A stretch of 21,404 nt of DNA from JBOGUF01 sp050696075 (GTDB lineage Bacteria; Chloroflexota; Chloroflexia; Thermomicrobiales; UBA6265), in contig JBOGUF010000164.1 in assembly GCA_050696075.1 (NCBI GenBank), positions 1 to 21,404 of the forward strand, given 5' to 3'. This document shows, piece after piece, positions 7,557 to 15,589 of the stretch. A program made the position numbers and the translations under genes. The notes below the pieces were generated by a model. It was given only the letters and a program-made list of their open reading frames with translations. It searched no databases and was not told the origin of the DNA. Numbering within the stretch: the stretch's first letter is position 1; every line of letters begins with the position of its first letter.

Positions 7557-9337
7557 ACGGCGAGCGCGTTCGTCTCAGTCGTCGTCGGTTGCTTGAAGTG
7601 GGCGCCGGTACCGCGGCCGCGGTGGCAGCGACCAATCAGTTCTCCTCCGTCCATACGGCGCGGGCCGCCAGCGCTCGCCAGATTGCCGAGGTTCCGCGCG
7701 AAAAGACGCTCATTCTCGTCGGTGTCGGCGGCGAGTCGCCCAACCAGTTCACCGACGTCGATTCGGTCAATCCCTACCTCACCGGCGTCAGCCGCGGCGG
7801 CTATCAACTCTCCTACGAACCCCTCGCCTTCTACAACATGCTCACCGGCGAGGAAACGCTCTGGCTGGCCGAAAGCTACAAATACAACTCCGACTTCACC
7901 GGACTCACCGTCAACATGCGACAGGACGGCACGTGGAGCGACGGGACACCGATCACCGCCGGCGACGTCGTCTTCACCCTCCATATGTTGCGCGACGACG
8001 ACGGCACGCTCGGTTGGTCGACGCAGATCAAGCAATGGGTCAAGGAGGCCACCGCGGTCGACGACTACACCCTCACGATCAGCCTCAATGCGCCCAACCC
8101 CCGATTTTTCTTCCAGTTCCTCACCCACCACGCCGACATCGGCATCTTCATCGTGCCGGCCCACATTTGGCAGGGCCAGGACCCGCGGACCTTCACCAAC
8201 TTCGATCTGGCCCAGGGTTGGCCGGTCGTCACCGGTCCTTACAAACTCGTCCAGTCGACCGCGGAGCAGAAGGTCTGGGATCGCCGTGACGACTGGTGGG
8301 CGGCGCAGAGCGGTTTCAAGCAACTACCGGCGCCGGAGCGCCTCATCTTCCTCCCCGGCTACGACGAGTCGAAGATGGCGCAGATGGTGATCGCCAATGA
8401 GGCCGACGCCACCCTCAACATTTCGCCGGCCACCATGCCGACCCTCTTCGCTCAGAACCCGCACATCATCACCCACAGCGGCCAGGATCTTCCCTACGGC
8501 TACACCGACTGGTGGCCGAGCGGACTCGGATTCAATTGCGAGACGGAGCCCTGGAACGATCCGGAGATCCGCTGGGCCATCAGCTACGCCATCGACCGGG
8601 ACCAGCTTGCCCAGTTCGGCTACCGCGGCGCGGGCGAGCCGACTGTCTTGCCCTATCCCTATTACCCACCGCTGATGGAATACATCGAAGGCGTCAGCGA
8701 TCTGCTCGACGAGTACCCAACGAACCAGTACGACCCGGCGAAGACCGAGGAGATCCTCACCGCCAAGGGGTACGCCAAGGACGGCGACGGTTTCTGGGCG
8801 AAGGATGGCCAGCGCCTAAGCATGGTCATCACCACCTTCTCCGTCTTCGCCGACATCGCGCCGTTTGTCACCGAACAACTCCAGAACGCCGGCATCGACG
8901 CCACGTTCCAGATGCCGACGAACTTCATCGACGAGCTGATGACCGGCCAGGGCGAGGCATATATTTGGGGCCACGGCGGCAGCGTCCGCGACCCCTTCGC
9001 CACCATGGAGTTGTACCACCAGAAATTCTACAAGCCGACCGGCGAGGCGGTCTATCCGTTCTACCGTTGGCGGAACGACGCGTACGACGCCGTCGTCGAT
9101 GAGATGGGCGTCACCGCGACCGACGACCCGAAGATGATGGAGCTCTTCCGGGCAGGGACCGAGATCTGGCTCCGCGAGCTGCCCGATCCGCCGCTCCTCC
9201 AGTTCTATCACCGCATCCCGATGAATCAAACCTACTGGACCAACTGGCCGACCGCCGAGAACCCCTACATCAACGGCGCTTTCTGGCATCGCACCTGCCT
9301 GCTGATCATTCTGGGGTTGCAAGCGGCGACGGCGTAA
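7553..9337 (+). CDS. ABC transporter substrate-binding protein, family 5 (transporter 1)
   Basis: The product has 594 residues and is a family-5 extracellular binding protein (SBP_bac_5, Opp/Dpp class). The N-terminus has a Tat signal: SRRRLLEVG at 9-17, then a hydrophobic Ala/Val stretch and an HTARAA end. No lipobox cysteine follows, so the mature protein should be soluble or held otherwise. Family-typical blocks include YEPLAFYN, WSDGTPITAGDVVFT, RWAISYAIDRDQL and a C-terminal FWHRTCLLI close. Aromatic-rich segments in the second lobe are seen in oligosaccharide-binding members as well as peptide binders; the ligand cannot be fixed. ATG 7553 overlaps the SGNH stop and is preceded by GGAGA. 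It heads the order binding protein, B, C, D, F, and is followed by a heptamer hairpin before the permease. Confidence 0.95.
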   Translation: MNGERVRLSRRRLLEVGAGTAAAVAATNQFSSVHTARAASARQIAEVPREKTLILVGVGGESPNQFTDVDSVNPYLTGVSRGGYQLSYEPLAFYNMLTGEETLWLAESYKYNSDFTGLTVNMRQDGTWSDGTPITAGDVVFTLHMLRDDDGTLGWSTQIKQWVKEATAVDDYTLTISLNAPNPRFFFQFLTHHADIGIFIVPAHIWQGQDPRTFTNFDLAQGWPVVTGPYKLVQSTAEQKVWDRRDDWWAAQSGFKQLPAPERLIFLPGYDESKMAQMVIANEADATLNISPATMPTLFAQNPHIITHSGQDLPYGYTDWWPSGLGFNCETEPWNDPEIRWAISYAIDRDQLAQFGYRGAGEPTVLPYPYYPPLMEYIEGVSDLLDEYPTNQYDPAKTEEILTAKGYAKDGDGFWAKDGQRLSMVITTFSVFADIAPFVTEQLQNAGIDATFQMPTNFIDELMTGQGEAYIWGHGGSVRDPFATMELYHQKFYKPTGEAVYPFYRWRNDAYDAVVDEMGVTATDDPKMMELFRAGTEIWLRELPDPPLLQFYHRIPMNQTYWTNWPTAENPYINGAFWHRTCLLIILGLQAATA

Positions 9338-9338
9338 C

Positions 9339-9408
9339 AGGCGTTAGGGCTTAGGCGTTAGGGGAGACGATGTGCTCCTGACGCCTAACGCCTAACGCCT
9401 AACGCCCT
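9339..9408. repeat. GGCGTTA heptamer inverted array forming a long hairpin
   Basis: The left arm is three heptamers, GGCGTTA, GGGCTTA, GGCGTTA, then GGGGAG to 9366. The loop is about 8 nt (9367-9374). The right arm from 9375 is CTCC followed by three to four copies of the complement (ACGCCTA units). The arms pair over roughly 25 bases with small mismatches. It fills the gap between the binding-protein stop and the permease start. No T-run follows, so it is not a standard intrinsic terminator; its effect on the transcript is inferred only. Confidence 0.9.
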
Positions 9409-9418
9409 CGGAGCATCA

Positions 9419-10480
9419 ATGGTCGCCATCGCACCACCAGTTGAACGGCAGCGAGTCTTGGCGTTCCGCCGCGACGGCTGGGTCCGGTACGCGATCCGCC
9501 GGGTCGGCATCTTTTTCCTGATCGTCTGGGCGGCAGCTAGCCTCAACTTCTTCCTGCCCCGCCTGGCGCCGGGGCAAGATCCGGTGCGCGCGCGCATGGG
9601 CCAACTCGCCGCGACCGGCGCGGCGACCAGCGGCATCGAGGAGATGGTCGCCTCCTACCAGAAGCGCTTCGGTCTCGATGAACCGCTCTACATCCAGTAC
9701 GTCCGGTATATCGGCGACTATGCCCGCTTCGACTTCGGCTACTCGCTCGCGCTCTATCCGTCCCGGGTGATCGACCTCATCGGCCGCGCGCTGCCGTGGA
9801 CGCTCTCGTTGCTGCTGATCTCAACGATCATCGCCTTCGCCCTCGGCACGCTCGCCGGCGCACTCCTGGGTTGGCAACGATCGCCCACCTGGCTCGGGCA
9901 TCTCTTTATGCCCTTCCTGACGCTTTCGGCGATCCCCTATTACCTGCTCGGCTTAGTGTTGATCTACTTCCTCGCGTTCGAGGTGAACGCGTTCCCGCTC
10001 TCCGGAGGCTACAGCGTCGGCGGCGAGCCGGGGCTGAGCATTGCCTTCATTCGCGACGCGGTAAACCACTCGATCCTGCCGGCCTTTTCGATCGTCCTCG
10101 CGCAGATCGGCTTCTGGGCGCTCGGCATGCGCGGCATGATGGTCATGACCGAGGGCGAGGACTTCATGACCTACGCCGAAGCCAAGGGGCTTGCTCCTCG
10201 CACCGTTTTCTTCCGCTACGGGATCCGTAACGCGCTCCTGCCCCAGACGACGGCGCTGGCACTCCAACTCGGCGGCATCGTCTCGCAGTCCGTGCTGGTC
10301 GAGGTCGTCTTCGGCTACCCAGGGATCGGCACCCTGCTCTACCGCGCCATCTCAGGCTTCGACTACTTCCTCATCTACGGCATCGTCTTCCTCGTCATCG
10401 TCTCGATTGGCCTGACGACCCTCATCCTCGATCTTGTCTACCCATTACTCGACCCGCGGATTACGTATCACCGGCAGTAG
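9419..10480 (+). CDS. ABC transporter permease, OppB/DppB type (transporter 1)
   Basis: The product has 353 residues. It is an inner-membrane permease with an N-terminal transmembrane helix at about 30-48 (GIFFLIVWAAASLNFFLPR), a long extracytoplasmic loop containing FGLDEPLYIQYVRY, and further helices between about 125 and 345. The cytoplasmic EAA loop that docks on the ATPase is YAEAKGLAPRTVFFRYGIRN from 252, ending in LLPQT. The end LDLVYPLLDPRITYH is the usual DppB close. The N-terminus is about 20 residues longer than that of its paralogue at 14412-15416. ATG 9419 has GGAG five bases upstream, just after the heptamer hairpin. Confidence 0.95.
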   Translation: MVAIAPPVERQRVLAFRRDGWVRYAIRRVGIFFLIVWAAASLNFFLPRLAPGQDPVRARMGQLAATGAATSGIEEMVASYQKRFGLDEPLYIQYVRYIGDYARFDFGYSLALYPSRVIDLIGRALPWTLSLLLISTIIAFALGTLAGALLGWQRSPTWLGHLFMPFLTLSAIPYYLLGLVLIYFLAFEVNAFPLSGGYSVGGEPGLSIAFIRDAVNHSILPAFSIVLAQIGFWALGMRGMMVMTEGEDFMTYAEAKGLAPRTVFFRYGIRNALLPQTTALALQLGGIVSQSVLVEVVFGYPGIGTLLYRAISGFDYFLIYGIVFLVIVSIGLTTLILDLVYPLLDPRITYHRQ

Positions 10481-10486
10481 ACGACG

Positions 10487-10521
10487 TACCGAGTACCGAG
10501 TACCGAGTACCGAGTACCGAG
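10487..10521. repeat. TACCGAG heptamer direct array, five exact copies
   Basis: Five perfect consecutive copies of TACCGAG occupy 10487-10521 in the gap between the two permease genes of transporter 1. No inverted partner array is found nearby. The array starts 6 nt after the permease B stop. Confidence 0.97.
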
Positions 10522-10546
10522 TTGATGGGACTGGGGACGAGAAGCT

Positions 10547-10551
10547 AGGAG
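10547..10551 (+). promoter_or_regulatory. Ribosome binding site supporting a TTG start
   Basis: AGGAG lies 9 nt before TTG 10561. A TAG stop in the same frame overlaps just before it (10546-10548), so the reading frame cannot extend further upstream. The first ATG in the gene is 42 nt later and lacks an equally good site. Confidence 0.6.
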
Positions 10552-10560
10552 CTACGTGCT

Positions 10561-11481
10561 TTGGTCACGACGCAACCGGCAGCGATTCCGACGACACGGC
10601 AGATGGTTTTCGCGGAGCTGGGCCGCCGCACTGTTGGCGTCACCGGGCACCTCCGGCGCAACCCGAAGCTCTTGGTTGGGCTGCTCCTGCTGGTGGTCCT
10701 CCTTGGCTTGGGCGCGCTGGGGCCGCTCGTTCACGATGTCTCGTGGGCCGACCCAATGTCGGTCCCGCCGGACCTGCCACCGTCGCGCGATTACCCCTTC
10801 GGCACCGAGTCGCAGGGGCGAGACATGCTCGCCCTTGCCATGCGCGGCATCCCCCTCACCATTCGGATCGGTCTCCAGGCAGGGGCCATTGGGCTCGGCA
10901 TCGGCATCGTCCTCGGATTCATCGCCGGTTACGCCGGCGGTATGATCGACACGATCATCCGTAGCGCGGCGGATATCATGCTCTCCGTCCCCGGCCTCTT
11001 GGTCCTGATCGTCATCGCCGCCTCGATCAAAGGACTGGTCAGCATCCAGACCATCTCCCTCGTCGTCGCCTCGTTAGCCTGGATGTTCCCGACGCGCACC
11101 ATCCGCGCCCAAATCCTCTCGTTGCGGGAACGACCCTACGTCGAGATGGCAAAACTGAACGGCATGAACGGCGGGCAGATCGTCCTGCGCGAGCTGATGC
11201 CGAACCTGCTCCCCTACCTCGGCGCCAGCTTCGTCGGCGCCGTCGGCTCGGCCATCCTGGCGGCCATCGGGTTAGAGGCCCTCGGCCTGGGCCCACAGCA
11301 CGAGCCGACGCTCGGCATGACGATCTATTGGGCCATCTTCTATTCGGCGCTGCTGCGCGGCCTTTGGTGGTGGTGGGCCGCGCCGGTCGGGGTCATCGTC
11401 ATCCTCTTCATGGCGCTCTTCCTCATCTCCGTCGGCCTCGACGAAATCGCCAACCCGCGCCTGCGGAAAGCGGGGGCCTAA
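10561..11481 (+). CDS. ABC transporter permease, OppC/DppC type (transporter 1)
   Basis: The product has 306 residues. An N-terminal membrane helix at about 40-58 (LLVGLLLLVVLLGLGALGPL) is followed by the typical periplasmic segment ending YPFGTESQGRDMLALAMRG, then five more helices. The EAA loop runs from about 195 (EMAKLNGMNGGQIVLRELMP) and the end is DEIANPRLRK, the standard DppC close. TTG 10561 is chosen because of AGGAG upstream; ATG 10603 (MVFAELGRR) is the alternative and would lose 14 residues that carry no domain. Its TAA shares one base with the ATG of the next gene, so it is coupled to the D ATPase. Confidence 0.94.
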   Translation: MVTTQPAAIPTTRQMVFAELGRRTVGVTGHLRRNPKLLVGLLLLVVLLGLGALGPLVHDVSWADPMSVPPDLPPSRDYPFGTESQGRDMLALAMRGIPLTIRIGLQAGAIGLGIGIVLGFIAGYAGGMIDTIIRSAADIMLSVPGLLVLIVIAASIKGLVSIQTISLVVASLAWMFPTRTIRAQILSLRERPYVEMAKLNGMNGGQIVLRELMPNLLPYLGASFVGAVGSAILAAIGLEALGLGPQHEPTLGMTIYWAIFYSALLRGLWWWWAAPVGVIVILFMALFLISVGLDEIANPRLRKAGA

Positions 11482-12464
11482 TGGCATCGGCCTCCGCAAC
11501 AGCCGCCAAACCTCTCCACGTCGACGACCTCCGGGTCTACTTCGACACGCCCCGCGGACCGGTCAAGGCGGTCGACGGTGTGACCTTCACGCTCGCGCCG
11601 GGCGAGCGTTTCGGTCTGGTCGGCGAGTCGGGCAGCGGCAAATCGACCATCGCCCTTGCGCTGCTGCGCATGATTAAGCCGCCGGGCAGGGTCATCAGCG
11701 GGCGGATCGCGCTCGGCGCAGACAATCTGATGGCGCTCTCAGAGCCCGAGATGCGCGGCGTCCGCATGGCGGAGGTCGCCTTCATTCCCCAGGGCGCGAT
11801 GAGTTCGCTCAACCCGGTCGCGCGCATCAAGCATCAGCTCATCGACTGTATGCGCGCTCATGGTCTGAACGGCCCAAAGGCGGAGCTCGACCGGCGCGTC
11901 GGTGAGTTGCTCGTCTCGGTCGGCTTGCGGCGGGAGGTTGCGGATCGCTATCCCCACGAGCTGAGCGGCGGCATGAAGCAGCGCGTTTGCATCGCGATCG
12001 GAATCGCCCTCAGTCCCTCAGTCATCGTCGCCGATGAGCCGACGAGTGCCCTCGACGTGGTCGTCCAGCGCCAAATCATGCAGACCCTCGCGGTCGTCCA
12101 GGGGCGGCTGCGCGCCTCGGTTCTGCTCATCGGGCACGACATGGGGCTGATGGCGCAGTTCGCCGATCGCATTGGTGTGATGTACGGCGGCAAGCTGGTA
12201 GAGATCGGTCCCACGCGCCACCTCTTCCGCGAGCCGCTCCACCCCTACACCCAGGCGCTGATTGCCAGTCTGCCTTCGTTCGAACGGCGCACGACCTTCG
12301 TCAAGATCCGCGGCACCCCGCACTCGCCCCTCAACCAGCCGAGCGGCTGCGTTTTCCATCCTCGCTGCCCGAAGGTGATGGAGATCTGCCCGAACCTCGT
12401 CCCGGCCTTCCGCGAGGTACAACCCCAGCGCTCGGTCGCTTGCCATTTGTACGATGAGTCGTGA
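11481..12464 (+). CDS. ABC transporter ATPase, OppD/DppD type (transporter 1)
   Basis: The product has 327 residues. Motifs in order are Walker A GESGSGKST at 48-56, a Q-loop region FIPQGAMSSLNP, signature LSGGMKQR at 161-168, Walker B VIVADEP around 181-187 with catalytic E186, and H-loop H219. The C-terminal oligopeptide-type extension has the conserved cysteines of GCVFHPRCP...C and ends ACHLY. The QGAM-SLNP form of the Q-loop region differs from the QDPMTSLNP of classic peptide importers and, as far as I recall, is common in archaeal and thermophile oligosaccharide Opp systems; this is only a hint. ATG 11481 is chosen because it shares a base with the permease stop (TAATG); the frame upstream of it is shadow. 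Confidence 0.96.
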   Translation: MASASATAAKPLHVDDLRVYFDTPRGPVKAVDGVTFTLAPGERFGLVGESGSGKSTIALALLRMIKPPGRVISGRIALGADNLMALSEPEMRGVRMAEVAFIPQGAMSSLNPVARIKHQLIDCMRAHGLNGPKAELDRRVGELLVSVGLRREVADRYPHELSGGMKQRVCIAIGIALSPSVIVADEPTSALDVVVQRQIMQTLAVVQGRLRASVLLIGHDMGLMAQFADRIGVMYGGKLVEIGPTRHLFREPLHPYTQALIASLPSFERRTTFVKIRGTPHSPLNQPSGCVFHPRCPKVMEICPNLVPAFREVQPQRSVACHLYDES

Positions 12465-12476
12465 GGCATCCTGACG

Positions 12477-13544
12477 GTGTTCCTCGAAGCGCGCAACGTC
12501 AGCAAGGTCTTCGGTCAGGGCGAGGCGACAACCATCGCCCTGGAGGACTTTTCCTACCAGTTCGCCGAGGACGCACCGGCCATCACGGCCGTCGCTGGTG
12601 AGAGCGGCAGCGGCAAGAGCACACTCGCCCGCTTACTGCTCGGCTTCATCCGTCCCACCGAGGGCCAGGTCTTCTACCGGGGCAAGGATCTGCGTCAGCT
12701 CTCTCGTCAGGAGCGCAAGAACTTCCGGCGCGAGGTTCAGGCGGTCTTTCAGGACCCCTTTGGCGTCTACAACCCCTTCTACAAGATCGATCACCTGCTG
12801 ACGACACCGATCAAGAACTTTAAGATGGCCGCATCCCGCGCCGATGCCCGCCGTCAGATCGACGATGCGCTGCTGACCGTCGGGCTGAACCCCGTCGAAA
12901 TTCTCGGCCGCTATCCACACCAGCTCAGCGGCGGGCAGCGCCAGCGGATTACGATCGCCCGCGCCTTGCTGCTCCGGCCGCGGTTGATCATCGCCGACGA
13001 ACCGGTTTCGATGGTCGATGCCTCGCTCCGGGCGACGATCCTGGAAAGTCTGCTCACGCTCTACCGCGACTTCGGCATTTCCTTCATGTACATCACCCAC
13101 GACCTCACGACGGCCTACCAGATTGCCGAGCGCCTGATCGTCCTCTACCAGGGCTCAGTCGCCGAAGCGGGACCGGTCGAACAGATCGTCGCGCATCCTC
13201 AGCACCCGTATACCCAACTCCTGATCCACTCCATCCCCGCCCCCGACCCTGACCGACGCTGGTCCGACGATGCGATCTCCATAGGCGAGGCCGGCGACGC
13301 CACCGAGAACCCCGGCGCCATCGTCCACCGCGGCTGCAAATTCGCCCCTCGCTGCCCCCACGCGATGCCGATGTGCCGCAACTCGGCGCCGCCGCTGTTC
13401 ACGTCCGAGGGTGTGGCTGTTTCGTGCTATCTCTATCGGAAATCAGCCGTTGCGGACGGGCACGAGAGGCTGACGATTGCGGGTGAGAAGCCGAACCCGA
13501 ATGTCTCCCCGCTTCCCACGGCGAGGCGTAGCCCCAAGGAATAA
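12477..13544 (+). CDS. ABC transporter ATPase, OppF/DppF type (transporter 1)
   Basis: The product has 355 residues. Walker A GESGSGKST is at 41-49, the Q-loop region is FQDPFGVYNPFYK, the signature LSGGQRQR is at 150-157, Walker B LIIADEP at 170-176 with E175, and the H-loop H208 in YITHD. The Cys-containing Opp C-terminal domain (GCKFAPRCP...C) is followed by about 30 low-complexity residues rich in Pro, Ser and Asn. The start is GTG 12477, 12 nt after the D stop, with a modest GAGG upstream. It closes the transporter 1 operon and ends only 9 nt before the convergent end of transporter 2's permease C. Confidence 0.95.
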   Translation: MFLEARNVSKVFGQGEATTIALEDFSYQFAEDAPAITAVAGESGSGKSTLARLLLGFIRPTEGQVFYRGKDLRQLSRQERKNFRREVQAVFQDPFGVYNPFYKIDHLLTTPIKNFKMAASRADARRQIDDALLTVGLNPVEILGRYPHQLSGGQRQRITIARALLLRPRLIIADEPVSMVDASLRATILESLLTLYRDFGISFMYITHDLTTAYQIAERLIVLYQGSVAEAGPVEQIVAHPQHPYTQLLIHSIPAPDPDRRWSDDAISIGEAGDATENPGAIVHRGCKFAPRCPHAMPMCRNSAPPLFTSEGVAVSCYLYRKSAVADGHERLTIAGEKPNPNVSPLPTARRSPKE

Positions 13545-13553
13545 GGTGATGTC

Positions 13554-14396
13554 CTAAACCACCTTCCGCGTGCGCGGGTTGGCCAATTCATCAAGGCCGG
13601 CGGCGATGGAGAAGAGGCCGACGAAGAGGACGATGATGATAACGACCGGCGGCAGGAACCACCACCAGATGCCGTGCAGCAGGGCGGCGTAGTAGTTGAC
13701 CCAGTAGATCGTCATGCCGAGGGTGTTGGCCTCGATCGGGCCGAGGCCGATCACTTCGAGGCCGATAGAGGCGAGGATCGCCGCGCCGACCGCGCCGACG
13801 AAGGTCGCGGCAAGGTACGGCAGCAGATTCGGCATGATCTCCAGGAAGACGATCTGCCGCCCCTTGGCACCGGAGAGGCGAGCGACCTGAATGTACGACC
13901 GTTCCCGGATCGACAGCACTTGCGACCGGATCGTGCGCGTCGGCCAGAGCCAGGAGAGAGAGGCGACGATGAGCGCCATCTGGTTGACCGACAGCGCGGA
14001 GTGAATCGAGACGGCGATCAGGACCAACACGAGGAGCGGCGGGATCGTCAGCCCGATGTCGACCACGCTGCGAATGAAACTATCGACCGGCCCTCCGTAG
14101 TAGGCCGCGATCAGCGCCAGCGACGTCCCGATCGCCACGCCGATGAACCCGGCCAACAGACCGATGTAGAGCGTCTTCGGCGTGCCGACGATCATCACCG
14201 CCAGAAGATCGCGCGCCTGACGGTCGGTGCCGAGTGGGTGGTCCCAGGATGGGTGCAGGTTCGGCTTGTCCGCCGAGAGCGGCGCCGCCTGGGAGACGTC
14301 CCAAACCAGGCGTCCGACCCCGGCGAAGAGGAGGACGATCAGCACAAGAATCAGCCCGAAGGTGAGACTGCGGTTGCGGCGCAGGTAACCGAGCAT
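13554..14396 (-). CDS. ABC transporter permease, OppC/DppC type (transporter 2)
   Basis: The product has 280 residues, shorter at the N-terminus than its paralogue at 10561-11481. It begins MLGYLRRNRSLTFG and enters the first membrane helix at about 11-29. The periplasmic segment ends HPLGTDRQARDLLAVMIVG. The EAA-type loop is VARLSGAKGRQIVFLEIMPNLLP and the end is DELANPRTRK. ATG 14396 has a GAGGGGGG stretch upstream on the minus strand, 15 nt after the permease B stop. It is the last gene of the minus-strand operon binding protein, B, C and converges on transporter 1. Confidence 0.94.
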   Translation of the reverse strand: MLGYLRRNRSLTFGLILVLIVLLFAGVGRLVWDVSQAAPLSADKPNLHPSWDHPLGTDRQARDLLAVMIVGTPKTLYIGLLAGFIGVAIGTSLALIAAYYGGPVDSFIRSVVDIGLTIPPLLVLVLIAVSIHSALSVNQMALIVASLSWLWPTRTIRSQVLSIRERSYIQVARLSGAKGRQIVFLEIMPNLLPYLAATFVGAVGAAILASIGLEVIGLGPIEANTLGMTIYWVNYYAALLHGIWWWFLPPVVIIIVLFVGLFSIAAGLDELANPRTRKVV

Positions 14397-14411
14397 CGAT
14401 CCGCCCCCCTC

Positions 14412-15416
14412 TCAATTCCGGTGATAACTAATGCGCGGATCGAGCAGCGGATAGATCAGGTCGAGGATCAAGGTGGCCAGCGTCACGCCGAGCACGATCG
14501 TGAAGATGATCCCCTGGATCAGAAAGAAGTCGAACCGCCGCACCGCGAAGAAGAGCACCGACCCGATGCCCGGATACGAAAAGATCACTTCCACCAGCAG
14601 CGCCCCGGAGAGGATCTGCGCCAGCGACAACCCGAGCGACGTCGTCTGCGGCAGCATCGCGTTCCTGAGGGCATAGGTGAAAAAGAGGGTTCTCCCCTTG
14701 AGGCCGGCGGCTTCAGCGAAGGTCATGTAGTCCTCGCCTTCGACCGTCACCATCATGCCGCGCATCCCTAACGCCCAAAAACCCATCGAGGCGAGCAGGA
14801 TGGCGCACGCCGGCAAGACCGAGTGCCTGAACACGTCCCAAGCGAAGCTCAGGCTGTAGTCGGGGAAGGTGCCCGCCGCATACCCGCCAAACAGCGGGAA
14901 CCAGGGCAGCTTAAAGGCGAACAGGTACAGCAACACCAATCCCAACAGGAAATAGGGGACGGCAGAGAAGGTAAGCAAGGGCGGGAAGAGGACGCGCACG
15001 AAGCTTGGCGCCCGCGGCCAGGCCAGCAGCGCCCCCAAGAGCGTTCCGATCGCAAAGGCGAGGAGCGTCGTCGTCAGGAGGAGCCCCACGGTCCACGGCA
15101 AGCCATCAGCTACCATGCTGACGACGGTGCGGGGGTAGTTGACGATCGAGTAGCCGAAGTCGAGCCGGGCAATATCGCCGAGGTAGGTGACGTACTGCTC
15201 CCAAAGCGGCCGGTCGAGGCCGAACTTGCGGTTGTACTCGTCGACCATGTCCTCCAGGCCGGCCTGGACGTAGCCGCCGGCTGCCGCCTGCTCCAGCAGC
15301 CGCAGCCGAATCGGGTCTTCTCCCGAAATCCGAGGCAAAAAGAAGTTCAGCGTCGCCGCCACCCAAATGACGACGACAAAGAGCAGCAGCCGCCGCACGA
15401 CGTATTCGACGCTCAC
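14412..15416 (-). CDS. ABC transporter permease, OppB/DppB type (transporter 2)
   Basis: The product has 334 residues. The first helix is at about 8-27 (RRLLLFVVVIWVAATLNFFLP), a long loop contains FGLDRPLWEQYVTY, and further helices follow to about 325. The EAA loop is FAEAAGLKGRTLFFTYALRN from 233, then MLPQT; the end is LDLIYPLLDPRISYH. It is clearly paralogous to the permease at 9419-10480 (for example the shared WALGMRGMMV). The start is GTG 15416 with AAGGGG just upstream. The gap to the binding-protein gene is filled by inverted TACCGAG arrays. Confidence 0.95.
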   Translation of the reverse strand: MSVEYVVRRLLLFVVVIWVAATLNFFLPRISGEDPIRLRLLEQAAAGGYVQAGLEDMVDEYNRKFGLDRPLWEQYVTYLGDIARLDFGYSIVNYPRTVVSMVADGLPWTVGLLLTTTLLAFAIGTLLGALLAWPRAPSFVRVLFPPLLTFSAVPYFLLGLVLLYLFAFKLPWFPLFGGYAAGTFPDYSLSFAWDVFRHSVLPACAILLASMGFWALGMRGMMVTVEGEDYMTFAEAAGLKGRTLFFTYALRNAMLPQTTSLGLSLAQILSGALLVEVIFSYPGIGSVLFFAVRRFDFFLIQGIIFTIVLGVTLATLILDLIYPLLDPRISYHRN

Positions 15417-15431
15417 TCGTCTGCCCCTTGG

Positions 15432-15462
15432 GAGTACCGAGTACCGAGTACCGGGTACCGAG
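15432..15462. repeat. TACCGAG heptamer array, left half of an inverted pair
   Basis: After GAG at 15432-15434 come four heptamers: TACCGAG, TACCGAG, TACCGGG, TACCGAG. It is the inverted partner of the CTCGGTA array at 15539-15587, separated by 76 nt, and lies just upstream of the permease B start. Confidence 0.93.
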
Positions 15463-15538
15463 TCGTTTGGTGCGCGCTTCGGTCCTCAAAGACAAGTCGC
15501 CTAGATAAGAGCAACGATCGTCATTGAACGGCTGGGCA

Positions 15539-15587
15539 CTCGGTACTCGGTACGCGGTACTCGGTATTCGGTACGCGGAACGCGGTA
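15539..15587. repeat. CTCGGTA heptamer array, right half of an inverted pair
   Basis: Seven consecutive heptamers: CTCGGTA, CTCGGTA, CGCGGTA, CTCGGTA, TTCGGTA, CGCGGAA, CGCGGTA. Variation is at the first two positions and near the end, as in a decaying array. It ends 2 nt before the binding-protein stop and can pair with 15432-15462. Confidence 0.93.
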
Positions 15588-15589
15588 CG

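Noticed and set aside
9339..9408. GGCGTTA arrays as telomere-like or replication-origin iterons
   Set aside because: The copies are inverted, short and placed between operon genes with no replication initiator gene nearby.
13674..14771. 365-codon plus-strand frame across both transporter 2 permeases
   Set aside because: It crosses two well-supported minus-strand genes and their gap and reads as charged low-complexity sequence; shadow.
15432..15587. Heptamer arrays as a CRISPR array
   Set aside because: The units are 7 nt with no regular spacers of 30-40 nt and no cas genes are present.
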